From contig JAEDJB010000045.1 in assembly GCA_016296565.1 (NCBI GenBank), forward strand, positions 1 to 12,830: a DNA stretch of 12,830 nucleotides, given 5' to 3'. Under the pieces are notes generated by a model. The model saw only the letters and a list, made by a program, of their open reading frames with translations. It did no database searches and was not told where the DNA came from. Origin of the DNA: Oscillospiraceae bacterium (GTDB lineage Bacteria > Bacillota > Clostridia > Oscillospirales > Oscillospiraceae). The position numbers and the translations under genes are program-made. Numbering within the stretch: position 1 is the stretch's first letter; every line of letters starts with the position of its first letter. Of this stretch, positions 5,792-12,830 are shown piece by piece.

Positions 5792-8700
5792 TTACCTCCT
5801 GTCGCAACGCAGGCAGCGGCTTGCCTCGGCACGGGCGTCCAGCTCATGCATGCCCAGGTTCCGTTCGCAGAAGCTGCCGACTGCCTTCTCCGCCTCAATC
5901 TGTCTTGTCAGGAAGCGGTTATGCGGGACGATGTCGCCCTCGATGTGATAATCGGTGATTTCCTGGTCGAAGCCCTTGGCCAGAATGCCTTCGCCGCCCA
6001 GATACTTGTCGATGCCGGCGGCAGCCACCTTGGCCTCGTGCACGGCGTTGACGATGTCCTTGGGACCGCGGTGTGCGTCGCCGCCCACGAAGACGCCGGG
6101 CATGGAAGTTGCCTGGGTGTAGTGGTCTGCAATGACACGGTCGCCGTTGAGCTTGATGGTACCCTTAATGAACTGGGTGTCGGGCGTCTGAGAAATAGCG
6201 GGGATGGCCACGTCGAACTCTTCCACATAGCTCTCGCCGCTGGCTACGGCCTTGCGGCGGCCGGAGCTGTCGAACTGGCCCAGCTTCTGCTTCATGATGC
6301 AGATGCTGTTGAGCTTGCCGCCGATGCCGATGAACTCGGTGGGGTTGACCAGGGTGCGGATCTGCACGCCCTCTTCCAGAGCGTCCCGGATTTCCACCTT
6401 GTCAGCGGGCATATCCTCTTCGGTACGGCGATAGAGCATGACCACTTCCTTGGCGCCCAGACGGACGGCGGTACGGGCGGAGTCGATGGCGGTGTTGCCG
6501 CCGCCGATGACGGCCACCTTCTTGCCGGTGAAGTCCAGGTCTCTATGCAGGAATCTGCGCTTGAGGAAGTCCAGGCCGGGATACACGCCCTCCAGGTCCT
6601 CGCCGGGGATGCCCATCTGCAGGGCCTTCTGTGCGCCGATGGCGATGAAGATGGCGTCATAATTCTTCTGCAGGGAGCGGAAGGAGACGTCCACGCCGAT
6701 CTTGGTGTTCAGGATGATGTTCACGCCCACGCGCTCGATGTTGTGGATCTCGCGCTCGATGATGTCCAGGGGCAGACGATAGTCGGGGATGCCGTAGGTC
6801 ATGATACCGCCGGCGCGCTTCTCGGCCTCGTAAACATCCACGTGATAGCCCAGACGTGCCAGGTAATAGGCGCAGGTCAGACCGGAAGGACCGGCGCCGA
6901 TGATGGCCACCCGCTTGTCCAGGTCAGCCACAGGCTTCAGATCCTCGTCGAAGGGGAAGCCCTGGCTGTAAGCCCAGTCGGTCGCGAAACGCTTCAGCTC
7001 GCAGATGTTCATGGCCTCGTCTACGCTGCCGCGGCGGCAGCGGCTCTCGCAGGGATGGGTGCAGACACGGCCGCAGATGCCGGAGAAGGGGTTATCCCGC
7101 AGCATGATGCGGGCAGCGCCCATGTAATCGCCGGTGGCGATCAGACTCATGTAGCCGGGGATGTTGATGCCAGCGGGACATGTGTTCTCGCAGGGGCTGG
7201 AGACCAGGTCGCCGCAGACGCCGGCGGTACAGATCTTCTCCACGATGTGCTGCTCATACTCCTTGCGGAAGTACTTGATGGTGGACAGCACGGGGTTGGG
7301 GGCGGTCTGGCCCAGGCCGCACATAGCGGTGTCCTTGATGATAGCGCCCAGGTGCTCCAGGGTCTCCACGTCGCCGGGCTTGCCCTCGCCGGCGGTGATC
7401 CGGTTCAGGATTTCCAGCATACGCTTGGTGCCGATACGGCAGGCGGTACATTTGCCGCAGGATTCCTCCTGGATGAAGTCCAGATAGAACCGGGCGGTAT
7501 CCACCATACAGGTGTCCTCGTCCATGACGATCAGGCCGCCGGAGCCCACGATGGAGCCCAGGGCTGCCAGAGATTCGTAATCCAGGGGGGTGTTGATGTT
7601 CTCAGCGGTGATACAGCCGCCGGAAGGACCACCGGTCTGGGCGGACTTGAACTTCTTCCCGTTGGGGATGCCGCCGCCGATGGAGTAAATAACCTCGGAC
7701 AGGGGGGTGCCCATGGGCACTTCCACCAGGCCGGTGTTCACGATGTTGCCGGACAGAGCGAAGACCTTGGTGCCGGGGCTCTTCTCGGTGCCGAACTGAC
7801 GGAACCAGTCCGCCCCGTTGAGCATGATGGCGGGAACGGTGGCCAGGGTCTCCACGTTGTTGATGATGGTGGGCTTGCCGAACAGACCACTCTGGAAGGG
7901 GAACGGGGGCTTCTGTCTGGGCTCGCCGCGCTGGCCTTCCACGGAGGCCATCAGAGCGGTTTCCTCGCCGCAGACGAAAGCGCCGGCGCCGATGCGGATT
8001 TCAATATCAAAATCAAAGCCGGAGCCCATGATATCCTTGCCCAGCATACCTTCCTCGCGGGCCATCTCCAGAGCAGCCTGGAGACGTTCCACGGCGATGG
8101 GATACTCAGCGCGGATGTACACGACGCCGTGATTTGCGCCGATGGCATAGCCGCCGATGAGCATGCCCTCGATGACGCTGTGGGGGTCGCCCTCGAACAC
8201 GGAGCGGTCCATGAATGCGCCGGGGTCGCCTTCGTCGGCGTTGCAGATGATGTACTTTTCGTCGCCGGGCTGGTTATAGGCAGCCTCCCACTTCACGCCG
8301 GTGGGGAAACCTGCGCCGCCGCGGCCGCGGAGACCAGCCTTCTTCATCTCTTCGATGACTTCCATCCGGTCGCCCTTTTCCAGGATCTTGGCCAGGGCCA
8401 GATAGCCGTCCTTGGAGACGTAGCTGTTGATGCAGTTAACGTCGATCAGGCCGCAGTTGCGCAGGGCGATACGGACCTGGTCACGGAAGAAGGCCACCTC
8501 GTGGATGTTGGAGACGCGCTTCTTCTGGATGCTGTCATAGAAGGTGTAGTCGATGACAGGCTCGCCGCCGATGAAGTGCTTCTGCACCACATCCTTGACC
8601 CGTTCGGGGGTCATCTCGGTGTAGTAGGTCTCGTCAGGCAGGACATAGACCACAGGACCCACGGCGCAGGTACCCATACAGCCTCTCTCGATGACGGCCA

Positions 8701-8875
8701 CCTGATCGCTCAGGCCAGCCTTCTCAATCTCTTCAATCAGGGCGTCCCGCACGTCCTTACAGCCGGAAGACATGCAGCCGGTGCCGAAACATACCATAGC
8801 CAGGTGGCTGTACTTGCCCATCTTTTCCAGATAGGCCTCTTTCATATTCTGAAGGTCAGCAATGCTTCTGATCAT
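5792..8875 (-). CDS. hydB: HydB (NuoF-like) subunit fused to a GltD/NfnB-type FAD/NAD(P) oxidoreductase
   Basis: A 1027-residue fusion. Residues 1-105: thioredoxin-like [2Fe-2S] domain (C29-x4-C34, C66-x3-C70). About 115-540: NuoF-type FMN/NADH module with GLRGRGGAGFPTG (181-193), NADEGDPGAFMDR (212-224), CGEETAL (302-308) and a [4Fe-4S] site (C473, C476, C479, C519). Ordinary HydB then continues into a two-[4Fe-4S] ferredoxin tail. Here it runs instead into a GltD-type N-terminal Fe-S domain (C562, C566, C601, C605, C609, C613, C625) and a GltD/NfnB-type flavoprotein: GAGPSG (660-665, FAD), GGGNTAID (791-798, second nucleotide site), YRR (815-817), GGDAHRGP (931-938) and a terminal CLRC (1021-1024). 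The ATG overlaps the hydC stop (ATGA), with GGAGG nine bases upstream. Role: NADH site of the hydrogenase complex, with a probable additional NAD(P)H site; NADPH preference is inference. Confidence 0.93.
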   Translation of the reverse strand: MIRSIADLQNMKEAYLEKMGKYSHLAMVCFGTGCMSSGCKDVRDALIEEIEKAGLSDQVAVIERGCMGTCAVGPVVYVLPDETYYTEMTPERVKDVVQKHFIGGEPVIDYTFYDSIQKKRVSNIHEVAFFRDQVRIALRNCGLIDVNCINSYVSKDGYLALAKILEKGDRMEVIEEMKKAGLRGRGGAGFPTGVKWEAAYNQPGDEKYIICNADEGDPGAFMDRSVFEGDPHSVIEGMLIGGYAIGANHGVVYIRAEYPIAVERLQAALEMAREEGMLGKDIMGSGFDFDIEIRIGAGAFVCGEETALMASVEGQRGEPRQKPPFPFQSGLFGKPTIINNVETLATVPAIMLNGADWFRQFGTEKSPGTKVFALSGNIVNTGLVEVPMGTPLSEVIYSIGGGIPNGKKFKSAQTGGPSGGCITAENINTPLDYESLAALGSIVGSGGLIVMDEDTCMVDTARFYLDFIQEESCGKCTACRIGTKRMLEILNRITAGEGKPGDVETLEHLGAIIKDTAMCGLGQTAPNPVLSTIKYFRKEYEQHIVEKICTAGVCGDLVSSPCENTCPAGINIPGYMSLIATGDYMGAARIMLRDNPFSGICGRVCTHPCESRCRRGSVDEAMNICELKRFATDWAYSQGFPFDEDLKPVADLDKRVAIIGAGPSGLTCAYYLARLGYHVDVYEAEKRAGGIMTYGIPDYRLPLDIIEREIHNIERVGVNIILNTKIGVDVSFRSLQKNYDAIFIAIGAQKALQMGIPGEDLEGVYPGLDFLKRRFLHRDLDFTGKKVAVIGGGNTAIDSARTAVRLGAKEVVMLYRRTEEDMPADKVEIRDALEEGVQIRTLVNPTEFIGIGGKLNSICIMKQKLGQFDSSGRRKAVASGESYVEEFDVAIPAISQTPDTQFIKGTIKLNGDRVIADHYTQATSMPGVFVGGDAHRGPKDIVNAVHEAKVAAAGIDKYLGGEGILAKGFDQEITDYHIEGDIVPHNRFLTRQIEAEKAVGSFCERNLGMHELDARAEASRCLRCDRR

Positions 8876-9414
8876 GCTCCCACACCTCCTTCCGCAGTTT
8901 CCTCAGGGGCCTTTGCATACAGGGAGAGAATGCCTCTGAGCTTTGCAGGGGTAACCTGCTTATACACGTCGTCGTCCACCATCATAGCGGGAGCCAGACC
9001 GCAGGCGCCGATGCAGCGGGCGATCTCAAAGGTGAACTGTCCGTCCGCGGTGGTACCGCCGACTTCAACATCCAGCTCGTTCTTGATGGCGTCAACAACC
9101 TTCTTGCCGCCGCGAACATAGCAGGCAGTGCCCTGGCACATGCGGATGGTGTGCTTGCCTCTCTTCTGGGTGGAGAAGAAAGAGTAGAAGCTTACAACAC
9201 CGCTCACTTCCGATACAGGGATCTCCATTCCGTCAGCGATGAACTCCTGCAGCTCCATGGGGAGATAACCAAAGATCTCCTGGGCAGCGTGGAGCACCAT
9301 GATCAGAGACCCTTCCTTTTCTCTGTACTGCTCGATCACATTGGCAACGGCATCATAAAGAGCCTTTTCGTCAGCGCCGCAGGTCGCGCAGCAAGTATCC
9401 GGTCTTTCGTTCAT
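8872..9414 (-). CDS. hydC: HydC (NuoE-like) [2Fe-2S] subunit of the hydrogenase
   Basis: A 180-residue NuoE/HydC-type protein. The N-terminal helical part (about 15-80) includes IMVLHAAQEIFGYLP and the VSGVVSFYSFF segment. The thioredoxin-like part carries the [2Fe-2S] ligands C93-x4-C98 and C134-x3-C138 (MCQGTACYVRGG, IARCIGACGLAP). I start it at ATG 9414 because AAGGAGG lies six bases upstream; the in-frame ATG at 9441 has no such site. A short Cys-rich N-terminus (C8, C9, C12) precedes the family fold. It is the first gene of hydC-hydB-hydA, overlapping hydB by 4 bp. Role: small electron-transfer subunit docking on HydB. Its translation may be controlled by the structured leader, since its Shine-Dalgarno can pair with an upstream pyrimidine stretch. 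Confidence 0.94.
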   Translation of the reverse strand: MNERPDTCCATCGADEKALYDAVANVIEQYREKEGSLIMVLHAAQEIFGYLPMELQEFIADGMEIPVSEVSGVVSFYSFFSTQKRGKHTIRMCQGTACYVRGGKKVVDAIKNELDVEVGGTTADGQFTFEIARCIGACGLAPAMMVDDDVYKQVTPAKLRGILSLYAKAPEETAEGGVGA

Positions 9415-9420
9415 AGTTTT

Positions 9421-9467
9421 CCTCCTTTTTACCGCGGACAAAAAGGGAGATAAAAGTACATTGTCCG
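9421..9467 (-). promoter_or_regulatory. Candidate translational expression platform before hydC
   Basis: Two competing helices. Helix A: CGGACAA (9467-9461) with UUGUCCG (9441-9435), 7 perfect pairs, beginning at the base directly after P1 so the two could stack. Helix B: UCUCC plus UUUUU (9450-9446, 9444-9440) with AAAAAGGAGG (9430-9421), ten pairs including one G-U and one bulged C, which would bury the hydC Shine-Dalgarno. They share 9441-9440, and helix A traps the other B strand in its loop, so they should be mutually exclusive. Confidence 0.48.
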
Positions 9468-9675
9468 GGATTCAGTTTAGAAAGCCAACTCGGCCAAACC
9501 AAGGGAATGTGCCGTTCAGGATTCCCCCCGAAGGCGGGAGAACCCAACCCGAATCCGACCCCCTCGCGCTCTGGCCGGGCGCTTCCGGAGACCAGGTGAA
9601 ACGGACCCCCTGTCCTCCCCCGGGCAAGGGGGACAGAATATCCAAGGAATGTGCGTATAGTGAATCCGTTTAGTC
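9421..9675 (-). promoter_or_regulatory. Candidate structured 5' leader RNA (riboswitch-like) of the hydrogenase operon
   Basis: About 260 nt lie between the promoter and hydC with no convincing gene. A 7-bp closing helix P1 (GGAUUCA 9667-9661 with UGAAUCC 9474-9468) encloses ~185 nt. Inside are: P2, a hairpin at 9636-9610 (CUGUCC/GGACAG plus CCC/GGG, one bulge); P3, CUGG/CCAG (9595-9592 / 9574-9571) topped by CCGG/CCGG; and P4, GGAUUC/GAAUCC (9556-9551 / 9524-9519) with an inner stem capped by a UUCG tetraloop (9532-9529). I compared it from memory with T-box, cobalamin, FMN, SAM, c-di-AMP, c-di-GMP, guanidine, Moco and glmS signatures and found no match. Regulatory function is inferred from position and fold, not proven. 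Confidence 0.5.
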
Positions 9676-9682
9676 AAATTTA

Positions 9683-9711
9683 ATTATATGTTCCTATCAT
9701 GTCTTTGTCAA
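9683..9711 (-). promoter_or_regulatory. Sigma-A promoter of the hydrogenase operon
   Basis: The -35 box is TTGACA (9711-9706) and the -10 box is TATAAT (9688-9683), both perfect consensus with a 17-bp spacer. The start is expected around 9676-9674. Such a strong promoter fits high constitutive transcription with control exerted later, in the leader. I see no Rex-type palindrome (TTGTTAA-N4-TTAACAA) near it. Confidence 0.88.
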
Positions 9712-9793
9712 CTATAAAATGTTTTAGAAAATGCCGCATCTTCTATCTTGTCATGCAGAGAGCAACTACATATTGTGGAGAAAGTGTTGTTTT

Positions 9794-9827
9794 TTCCACG
9801 AACCGTTTCAAAAAACGGGGGGTGGAA
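9794..9827. repeat. Inverted repeat of unknown role upstream of the hydrogenase promoter
   Basis: TTCCAC (9794-9799) pairs with GTGGAA (9822-9827). An internal 3x3 loop separates this from CCGTTT (9803-9808) pairing with AAACGG (9813-9818) around a 4-nt loop. On the minus strand it is followed by A residues, so it is not a typical terminator. It could assist the neighbouring hairpin at 9831-9872. Between it and the -35 box at 9711 I see nothing further. Confidence 0.45.
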
Positions 9828-9830
9828 TGC

Positions 9831-9872
9831 AAACACGGGGCTGCAGTCTTGCAAAACTGAAGCCCCGCGTTT
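9831..9872 (-). terminator. Possible terminator of the MarR gene
   Basis: Stem AAAC / GTTT, one A-C mismatch, CGGGGCT / AGCCCCG (9836-9842 / 9861-9867), one G-A mismatch and CAGT / ACTG, with an 8-nt loop. It lies ~60 bp past the MarR stop, after an AT-rich stretch (9880-9934). Only three T residues follow on the minus strand, so its strength is uncertain. Confidence 0.5.
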
Positions 9873-9934
9873 GAGGTAAGGATGCAATTATGAAACAAAA
9901 ATTTTGGCAAGAAAAATAAAAAATTTGGTATTTC

Positions 9935-10423
9935 TTATAAAGCAGTTTGCCGCATGGGATAGGGATGGGCGTGGGCGGCGCTGCTGGCACGGGACATGGT
10001 GGCCACCAGCTTGTCCAGGTCGAAACCGGGAATTTCGCTGAAAATATCATCCAGCCGCTGATGCAGGCTGGCCCGGAACACATCCGCCAGGCGCACCCCC
10101 TGCTCCTCCAGGTGGATGATCCAGGACCGGCGGTCGTTCTCATCCAGGGTGGTGGTCAGGTATCCCTTTTTCCGCAGCGACTCCACCATGCGGCAGATGG
10201 AGGAAACCGACAGGTGCAGGTTGGTGGCCTGGAGTTTTTTCTGGGTGCAGGCTTCGGGATTCAGCGCGAGGTGAACCAGAACGAGCATCTCATTCTCAGA
10301 GAGATTGTTTTCCTTCCCTATGTCACTCAGGATCATGCGGTACTGCTCCGTGATGGCGTAGCAGGCGTTGATCAGAGTAAAGGATTCATCTGCATTATAA
10401 AGGAAAGTTTCTTGTGTGCTCAT
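9935..10423 (-). CDS. MarR-family transcriptional regulator
   Basis: A 162-residue protein with the MarR winged-helix layout: N-terminal dimerisation helix (10-38), winged HTH in the middle with LSENEMLVLVHLALNPEACT (41-60), recognition helix around LSVSSICRMVESLRKKGYL (71-89) and the wing TTTLDENDRRSWIIHL (90-105, with the typical D-x-N-D-R-R), then C-terminal dimerisation helices. The start at ATG 10423 follows AAGGAGGT about eight bases upstream; an in-frame ATG at 10462 lacks a ribosome binding site. It is a single-gene unit between the liv and hydrogenase operons, with its own promoter (10498-10526). A short palindrome over the -35 box could be an autoregulatory site. No ligand or target can be named. 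Control of the hydrogenase is possible from proximity, but that promoter lacks the same short palindrome. Confidence 0.9.
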   Translation of the reverse strand: MSTQETFLYNADESFTLINACYAITEQYRMILSDIGKENNLSENEMLVLVHLALNPEACTQKKLQATNLHLSVSSICRMVESLRKKGYLTTTLDENDRRSWIIHLEEQGVRLADVFRASLHQRLDDIFSEIPGFDLDKLVATMSRASSAAHAHPYPMRQTAL

Positions 10424-10497
10424 ACGAGTTACCTCCTTTTCCGCTTTACTGTGATGACACATACAGGAAATTTTCTTTTCTCTTCCTTACAGGTGAA

Positions 10498-10526
10498 ACT
10501 ATAGCACTGGAAAGAAAACTTTGCAA
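10498..10526 (-). promoter_or_regulatory. Promoter of the MarR gene, with a possible operator
   Basis: The -35 box is TTGCAA (10526-10521), the spacer is 17 bp and the -10 box is TATAGT (10503-10498), giving a start near 10491 and a ~68-nt leader. A short palindrome ACTT-N3-AAGT (10518-10528) covers the -35 box and might be a MarR site, but it is short enough to be chance. Confidence 0.65.
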
Positions 10527-10615
10527 GTAATTTTTTTCGTCCTTCAACATTTTTGTCGTAATATACAATTTATTGGGGTTAAATTCAAATATTCTACAAT
10601 ATTCCAGTATTTTCT

Positions 10616-10671
10616 TGCATAGAATTATGCAGGATTCTTTTTGTTCCCTTCATAAAGCAGTCAATCCTGCA
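10616..10671. repeat. Overlapping inverted repeats in the liv-marR spacer
   Basis: TGCAGGATT (10628-10636) and AATCCTGCA (10663-10671) form a perfect 9-bp inverted repeat with a 26-nt interior. TGCATA (10616-10621) and TATGCA (10626-10631) form a second that shares bases with the first, so only one can form at a time. The rest of the ~340-bp spacer 10424-10763 is AT-rich and holds only the MarR promoter and the liv terminator. No T-tract follows, and the role is unknown. Confidence 0.45.
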
Positions 10672-10708
10672 AAAATTTCAGCTTCCCCTGCCCTGCCCGG
10701 CAGCCAAA

Positions 10709-10739
10709 AAAGGAGCACCGGGTTTTCCGGTGCTCCTTT
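10709..10739 (-). terminator. Rho-independent terminator of the liv operon
   Basis: A 13-bp stem (AAAGGAGCACCGG / CCGGTGCTCCTTT) with a 5-nt loop, followed on the minus strand by a run of T residues. It lies ~25 bp past the livF stop codon. Confidence 0.92.
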
Positions 10740-10763
10740 GCGCGGATGGTTTCTCTGGAGAGG

Positions 10764-11466
10764 TCATGTTCCCAGGTAGGCCTTTTTCACGTCTTCGTTG
10801 GCCAACAGCTCCCGGCCGGAGCCAGACATGGTGATCCGCCCGGTTTCCATGACGTAACCCATGTGGGCGGTTTTCAGGGCCATGTTGGCGTTCTGCTCGA
10901 TAAGCAGGATGGTAACGCCGTTCTTGTTGACCTCCTCGATGATCCGGAAGATCTCCCGCACCACCAGAGGAGCCAGGCCCAGGGAGGGCTCGTCCATCAT
11001 CATGATCTTGGGACGGCTCATAAGGGCGCGGCCCACGGCCAGCATCTGCTGCTCGCCGCCGGACAGGGTTCCCCCGGCCTGCCACTCTCTCTCCCGCAGG
11101 CGGGGAAACAGATTAAAGACCCACTCCATGTCTGCGGTGATATCGTCCTTGCGCAGGTAGGCCCCTACCCGCAGATTTTCCTTAACGGTCAGGTCCGGGA
11201 AGATCCGGCGGCCCTCCGGCACCAGGGTGATGCCCCGGGAGACGATCTCCGTGGGGTTCTTGCCGGTGATGTCCTCCCCCTTGTAGAGGATCTTGCCCCC
11301 TCTGGGCTTCACCAGACCGGAGATAGCCCGCAGGGTGGAGCTCTTGCCGGCACCGTTTGCGCCGATGAGGGTGACGATCTCCCCTTCCGGCACGTCGAAG
11401 GAAATGCCCTTCACGGCCTCAATACCGCCGTAGTTGACCTGTAAGTTCTGAATGCTGAGAATCGGT

Positions 11467-11474
<8 letters not shown>
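10764..11474 (-). CDS. livF: Branched-chain amino-acid ABC transporter, ATP-binding protein LivF
   Basis: A 236-residue ABC ATPase of usual LivF length. Walker A is GANGAGKS (38-45), the signature LSGGEQQ (137-143) and Walker B IMMMDEP (157-163). The usual H-loop histidine is replaced by Gln in LIEQNANMAL (191-200), which is normal for LivF. The region LVPEGRRIFPDLTVKENL is also typical of the family. The ATG at 11474 overlaps the livG stop by 8 bp, so the two ATPases are probably coupled and form the heterodimer that drives the LivHM permease at the inner face of the membrane. The substrate is presumably leucine/isoleucine/valine, but related systems carry other amino acids or small amides, so specificity is not settled. 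It is the last gene of the operon. Confidence 0.93.
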
Positions 11475-12317
<843 letters not shown>

Positions 12318-12321
<4 letters not shown>

Positions 12322-12830
12322 TGTGTCTCACCTTCCTTTCCCGCAGCGGCAGCTACCTTGGCTTCCTTCTTTCTGCGTATCTTACGGATCATCCCTGCGA
12401 AGGATAGCTCCTTGTCACCCATGATGCCCCTGGAGAAGAAGAGCACGATGATCATAATGACGACGGAGAAAACCACCTTCCGGAAACCATCCCGGAAGAA
12501 GGGGATATTAAAGTGAGTATCCATAATGGTGATGCCGCCGCTGTCCAGGAAGCGCAGCCACCACTCGGAGGCGGCGATGTACAGGAAGGAGGCGATGCAG
12601 CTGCCGGAGATGGAGCCGATGCCGCCGATGACCACCATCAGAAGAATTTCATAGGTCATGGAGGTCCGGAAGGGAGCCGCCTGCACGGTGGTCTGGAACA
12701 TGGCCAGCAGGGCGCCGCCCACACCGGCAAAGAAGCTGGAAATCACGAAGGAGAGCATCTTGTGCCGGAAGAGGTTGATGCCCATGGCCTCGGCGGCCAC
12801 CTCATCGTCCCGGATGGCCTTGAAGGCCCG
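12318..12830 (-). CDS. livM: Branched-chain amino-acid ABC transporter permease LivM, 5' end outside window (partial)
   Basis: The frame is open to the window edge, so only the C-terminal ~170 residues are visible. They begin RAFKAIRDDEVAAEAMGIN, the conserved cytoplasmic coupling motif of LivM permeases; the GTG within this motif is an internal codon, not a start. Membrane segments follow: MLSFVISSFFAGVGGALLAMF, MTYEILLMVVIGGIGSISGS running into a further helix, and KVVFSVVIMIIVLFFS. The tail is basic and alanine-rich (KIRRKKEAKVAAAAGKEGETQ), somewhat long for the family. The stop overlaps livG by 4 bp. It forms the membrane channel with LivH, which is expected upstream of the window together with a binding protein. 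Confidence 0.92.

Noticed and set aside
4029..5948. A 639-codon open frame on the plus strand opposite hydA
   Set aside because: It is antisense to a gene with complete hydrogenase motifs, is rich in Gly, Ala, Val, Leu and Asp as expected from the complement of GC-biased codons, and shows no family motif.
5846..9121. A 1091-codon open frame on the plus strand opposite hydB/hydC
   Set aside because: Same antisense artefact of GC-rich codon use. It is a repetitive Gly/Ala/His/Asp/Val composition with no domain, while the minus strand encodes an intact multi-domain enzyme.
9429..9461. A 10-codon leader peptide (ATG 9461 to TAA 9429, MYFYLPFCPR)
   Set aside because: It has only a weak GGA very close to the ATG and no run of regulatory codons. 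It lies inside the proposed switch helices, so chance is the simpler explanation.
9421..9475. T-box leader, suggested by CCGCGGTAAAAAGG
   Set aside because: The conserved T-box bulge sequence (GGTGG-N-ACCGCG), a specifier stem and a terminator are absent, and hydrogenase genes are not T-box targets.
9460..9675. 6S RNA or another free-standing ncRNA
   Set aside because: The fold is a multi-branched domain, not the long rod with central bubble of 6S RNA, and there is no terminator between it and hydC.
9683..9720. Rex (NADH-sensing) operator at the hydrogenase promoter
   Set aside because: TTGACA and TTGTCAAC resemble half a site, but no second half TTAACAA occurs at the correct spacing.
9794..9827. 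Terminator for the MarR gene at this hairpin
   Set aside because: On the minus strand the stem is followed by A residues, not T. The hairpin at 9831-9872 is the better, though still weak, candidate.

Overview
The window looks like chromosome from an obligately anaerobic, fairly GC-rich Clostridia member, probably an Oscillospiraceae-type gut bacterium (Flavonifractor/Lawsonibacter/Oscillibacter-like). This is inferred from GC-rich genes between AT-rich spacers, strong GGAGG ribosome binding sites, a trimeric [FeFe]-hydrogenase, ECF sigma/zf-HC2 anti-sigma genes and a branched-chain amino-acid ABC transporter. Species is not determinable from the sequence alone. Every gene I accept is on the minus strand, so transcription runs from high to low coordinates.

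Layout in transcription order. (1) 12830-10764: 3' end of livM, then livG and livF, closed by a strong terminator at 10709-10739. (2) 10526-9935: a monocistronic MarR-family regulator with its own promoter. (3) 9711-3969: a hydrogenase operon with a perfect-consensus promoter (TTGACA-17-TATAAT), a ~260-nt GC-rich and highly structured 5' leader, then hydC, hydB and hydA. HydB is fused to a GltD/NfnB-type flavoprotein (1027 aa). A long hairpin terminator follows at 3904-3938. (4) 3883-1871: an ECF sigma factor with a recognisable ECF-type promoter (TGTAAC-16-CGTC), followed by two tandem, paralogous zinc-finger anti-sigma factors joined by ATGA overlaps, and a terminator. (5) 1826-1: a DUF2975-like membrane protein, a YozG-type small XRE regulator and a lipoprotein cut by the window edge, driven by a promoter framed by two matching 21-bp palindromes.

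How they work together. HydC, the HydB fusion and HydA carry the full cofactor chain of an electron-bifurcating/confurcating hydrogenase: H-cluster, several Fe-S clusters and an FMN/NADH site. The fused GltD-like part adds an FAD site and a second pyridine-nucleotide site, so the complex may link H2, ferredoxin, NAD(H) and NADP(H). The sigma/anti-sigma/anti-sigma and DUF2975/XRE/lipoprotein operons are two self-contained envelope or signalling circuits, both apparently autoregulated.

The most novel-looking elements are the structured leader RNA before hydC with a possible SD-sequestering switch, the HydB-GltD fusion, the twin operator of the XRE operon and the doubled anti-sigma gene. I recognised no tRNA, rRNA, CRISPR array, insertion sequence or phage gene.
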